From Candidatus Cloacimonadota bacterium (lineage in GTDB: Bacteria; Cloacimonadota; Cloacimonadia; Cloacimonadales; WRIO01), in assembly GCA_017998585.1 (NCBI GenBank), contig JAGOCT010000095.1, positions 1 through 6,626 of the forward strand: a DNA stretch of 6,626 nt. Direction: 5' to 3'. Under the pieces are notes generated by a model that was not told the DNA's origin, made no database searches, and saw nothing but the letters and a program-made list of their open reading frames with translations. Positions 5,139-6,626 of this stretch are shown piece by piece (position 1 is the first letter of the stretch; each line of letters begins with the position of its first letter). The translations under genes and the position numbers were made by a program.

Positions 5139-6471
5139 CATCACCCCACTCTGTTTGTTCTTTCACATCTCTAAACCCTGCGAATTCCGGTTTAAATTCA
5201 AGGTGCACAGTCTCACACGGTCCATTTCTCTGCTTTGCAATTATTATTTCTGCGTCCTCCTTTGGATGGTTCTCGTCATAAACGTGTTGCCGATGGATGA
5301 ACATAACCGTATCTGCATCCTGCTCAATTGCTCCAGATCCGCGCAAGTCGCTGAGCATAGGCCGAGTATTTTTTCCTCGCTTAGTGTTTTCTCTACTAAG
5401 CTGAGATAGCGCTATTATCGGGACTCCAAACTCTTTGCACGTAAGTTTTAACCCGCGGGAAAGCTTCTCAAGAGAGCGGTTTTGGTCCAACTTATCATCA
5501 GTCTGCATAAGCTGAAGATAATCAATAATTATCAGTTTTATATTATGTTTACTTATCCACTTTCTGATTTTCGAGCGGACCACGCCAAGCGTAACAATAG
5601 GCGTATCATCAATGATTATTGGCAATTCTGATATCAGGCCTGCTGCCATAGATAATTTTGGGTAATCACGCTTCGGGAGTTTATTATTGCGCATCAAGAA
5701 AATAGATACTTCTGCCTCATCACATATCAACCTCTGGCCTAATTGTGTACTGCTCATTTCAAGAGAAAATATCCCTACACCAGTACCACTCTTTGCGATA
5801 GATTTAGCCAAGGCCGCAACAAATGCAGTTTTTCCCATTGATGGACGACCTGCCAGGATTATAAAATCTGTTGAATCTATCGAAAGCATTGTATCAAGCT
5901 TAGTAAACCCTGTTAATATCCGGCTTATTGCTCCACGGTGAAAACTCTCCATATACGCGAACACACTTCCCATAACCGAATTCATATCCACTTCTTCGGA
6001 TTTTATTATTCTAGCCGTAGCATCACGAATTAACCCTTCTGCCTGATCTGCAACTTCGTCGAACGAATAATCATCGGGCATGAATGACATCCTGGTTATC
6101 TCTGCTGCTGCCCGCACAAGTTTCCTGAGCATTGATATACCTGTCAAAATATGCAGCTTGCTTTCATAGTTTTCAATTGCGCAAATTTTATCAGAGATAT
6201 CAACGATAACACTTCCCAGCCTGTCCTCCATACACCTGGCTTTAATTTCTGAATCAACAGATATTATATCTACAGCAATCTTCTTTTCAACCATTTTTGC
6301 GATAAGTGAAAACAGATCACTGTTTTTTGACGAATAGAAATCCTGTGCGGTTACCTGTTCCAACATCATACTCAGTGCTGTATTGTCATTTATGGCAACG
6401 TTTAGGATTGTTGATTCGATATCCAGATCACTCGGAAGTGGCTTATCTGTTACAAGTATTCTTTCTCTCAT
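5125..6471 (-). CDS. dnaB: DnaB-family replicative DNA helicase, 448 aa
   Basis: This is the ring-shaped hexameric helicase that unwinds DNA ahead of the phage replication fork, normally 5' to 3' on the lagging strand. The N-terminal domain (about 10-110) has the family helical pattern, including VTAQDFYSSKNSDLF at 40-54. The RecA-like C-terminal domain has Walker A GRPSMGKT at 208-215, the catalytic glutamate in SLEMS (Glu238), Walker B IIIDYLQLM (Asp317), the H3 motif IIALSQLSR (Gln357), and the DLRGSGAIEQDAD segment at 375-387. The arginine-finger motif KQRNGP follows at 413-418. All key residues are present, the length is near the usual 450-470, and there is no intein. Start: ATG at 6471, with AAGGA nine bases upstream, overlapping the methyltransferase stop as ATGA. 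No loader or separate primase is visible in the window; they may lie outside or come from the host. Confidence 0.96.
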   Translation of the reverse strand: MRERILVTDKPLPSDLDIESTILNVAINDNTALSMMLEQVTAQDFYSSKNSDLFSLIAKMVEKKIAVDIISVDSEIKARCMEDRLGSVIVDISDKICAIENYESKLHILTGISMLRKLVRAAAEITRMSFMPDDYSFDEVADQAEGLIRDATARIIKSEEVDMNSVMGSVFAYMESFHRGAISRILTGFTKLDTMLSIDSTDFIILAGRPSMGKTAFVAALAKSIAKSGTGVGIFSLEMSSTQLGQRLICDEAEVSIFLMRNNKLPKRDYPKLSMAAGLISELPIIIDDTPIVTLGVVRSKIRKWISKHNIKLIIIDYLQLMQTDDKLDQNRSLEKLSRGLKLTCKEFGVPIIALSQLSRENTKRGKNTRPMLSDLRGSGAIEQDADTVMFIHRQHVYDENHPKEDAEIIIAKQRNGPCETVHLEFKPEFAGFRDVKEQTEWGDDANS

Positions 6472-6626
6472 TTAAATAATTCCTTTAGATAAGATCTGAA
6501 AGGCAGCAGCCATGCAGATTGGAACTTGTCCATTTCCAATGGCGCTAAATCGCTCCATCCCAAAGGCCATCCCATCACCCATTCGCTGATCTTCGGACTT
6601 AACCTCAAATTGTGGTTTTTCAGCAT
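6468..6626 (-). CDS. Probable DNA (cytosine-5) methyltransferase, C-terminal fragment
   Basis: The minus strand is open from the right window edge to a TGA at 6470-6468, giving 52 residues. They include RLSPKISEWVMGWPLGWSD, then LAPLEMDKF, with a final basic helix (RSYLKELFK). The pattern L-x-P-x-[FI]-x-EW-[LMV]-MG-[FW]-P-x-GW-[ST]-[DE]-L is what I associate with the extreme C-terminus of phage and bacterial C5-cytosine methyltransferases, where it follows motif X. These enzymes transfer a methyl group from S-adenosylmethionine to cytosine in a short DNA target. In a phage this usually protects against host restriction. The catalytic motifs lie beyond the window, so enzyme type and target cannot be confirmed. 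The first codon at the edge happens to be ATG, but a 52-residue start-to-stop gene is unlikely. It overlaps dnaB by four bases. Confidence 0.75.
   Translation of the reverse strand: MLKNHNLRLSPKISEWVMGWPLGWSDLAPLEMDKFQSAWLLPFRSYLKELFK

Noticed and set aside
5065..5409. Plus-strand ORF of 114 codons
   Set aside because: It is antisense to the conserved 3' part of dnaB and to the small basic gene; its hydrophobic run comes from the reverse reading of those genes.

Overview
The window looks like a piece of a tailed bacteriophage (or prophage) DNA-replication and recombination region. The reasons are a run of tightly packed, mostly overlapping genes all on the minus strand; a phage-type set of functions (a DNA methyltransferase tail, a DnaB-family helicase, a VRR-NUC-like nuclease and an SNF2-family helicase); several small orphan proteins between them; an intein in one enzyme; and a tRNA gene tucked between coding regions. 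TGA and TAA both serve as stops, so a standard bacterial code fits. The host cannot be named from the sequence. The DNA is moderately AT-rich apart from a short GC-rich repeat at the left edge.

Reading in the direction of transcription (right to left): 6626-6468 is the C-terminal end of a probable cytosine-5 DNA methyltransferase, joined by an ATGA overlap to a complete DnaB-type replicative helicase (6471-5125). Three small unrecognised proteins follow (5138-4962, 4916-4719, 4732-4319; about 58, 65 and 137 residues). Next are a VRR-NUC / PD-(D/E)XK nuclease-like protein (4311-3763) and a large SNF2 helicase (3797-561), whose helicase motif VI is interrupted by a 401-residue intein (2246-1044). 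A tRNA-Trp(CCA) lies 13 bp beyond the helicase stop (547-477), then a 105-residue protein of unknown function (441-124). Bases 1-110 are a GC-rich hexanucleotide-periodic repeat, perhaps the end of a plus-strand Asp-x repeat protein.

The methyltransferase would mark phage DNA and DnaB would unwind the fork. The SNF2 translocase and the nuclease, whose genes overlap by 35 bp, probably act together on branched or stalled DNA. Overlapping stops and starts suggest one polycistronic, translationally coupled transcript. No convincing promoter or terminator is visible, and no gene-free stretch exceeds about 120 bp.

The most notable element is the intein. It splits motif VI of the SNF2 ATPase, carries an apparent zinc-binding knuckle in addition to a LAGLIDADG endonuclease, and has lysine where the first LAGLIDADG motif should have its catalytic acid. 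It therefore looks like a splicing-competent intein whose homing activity has been lost.
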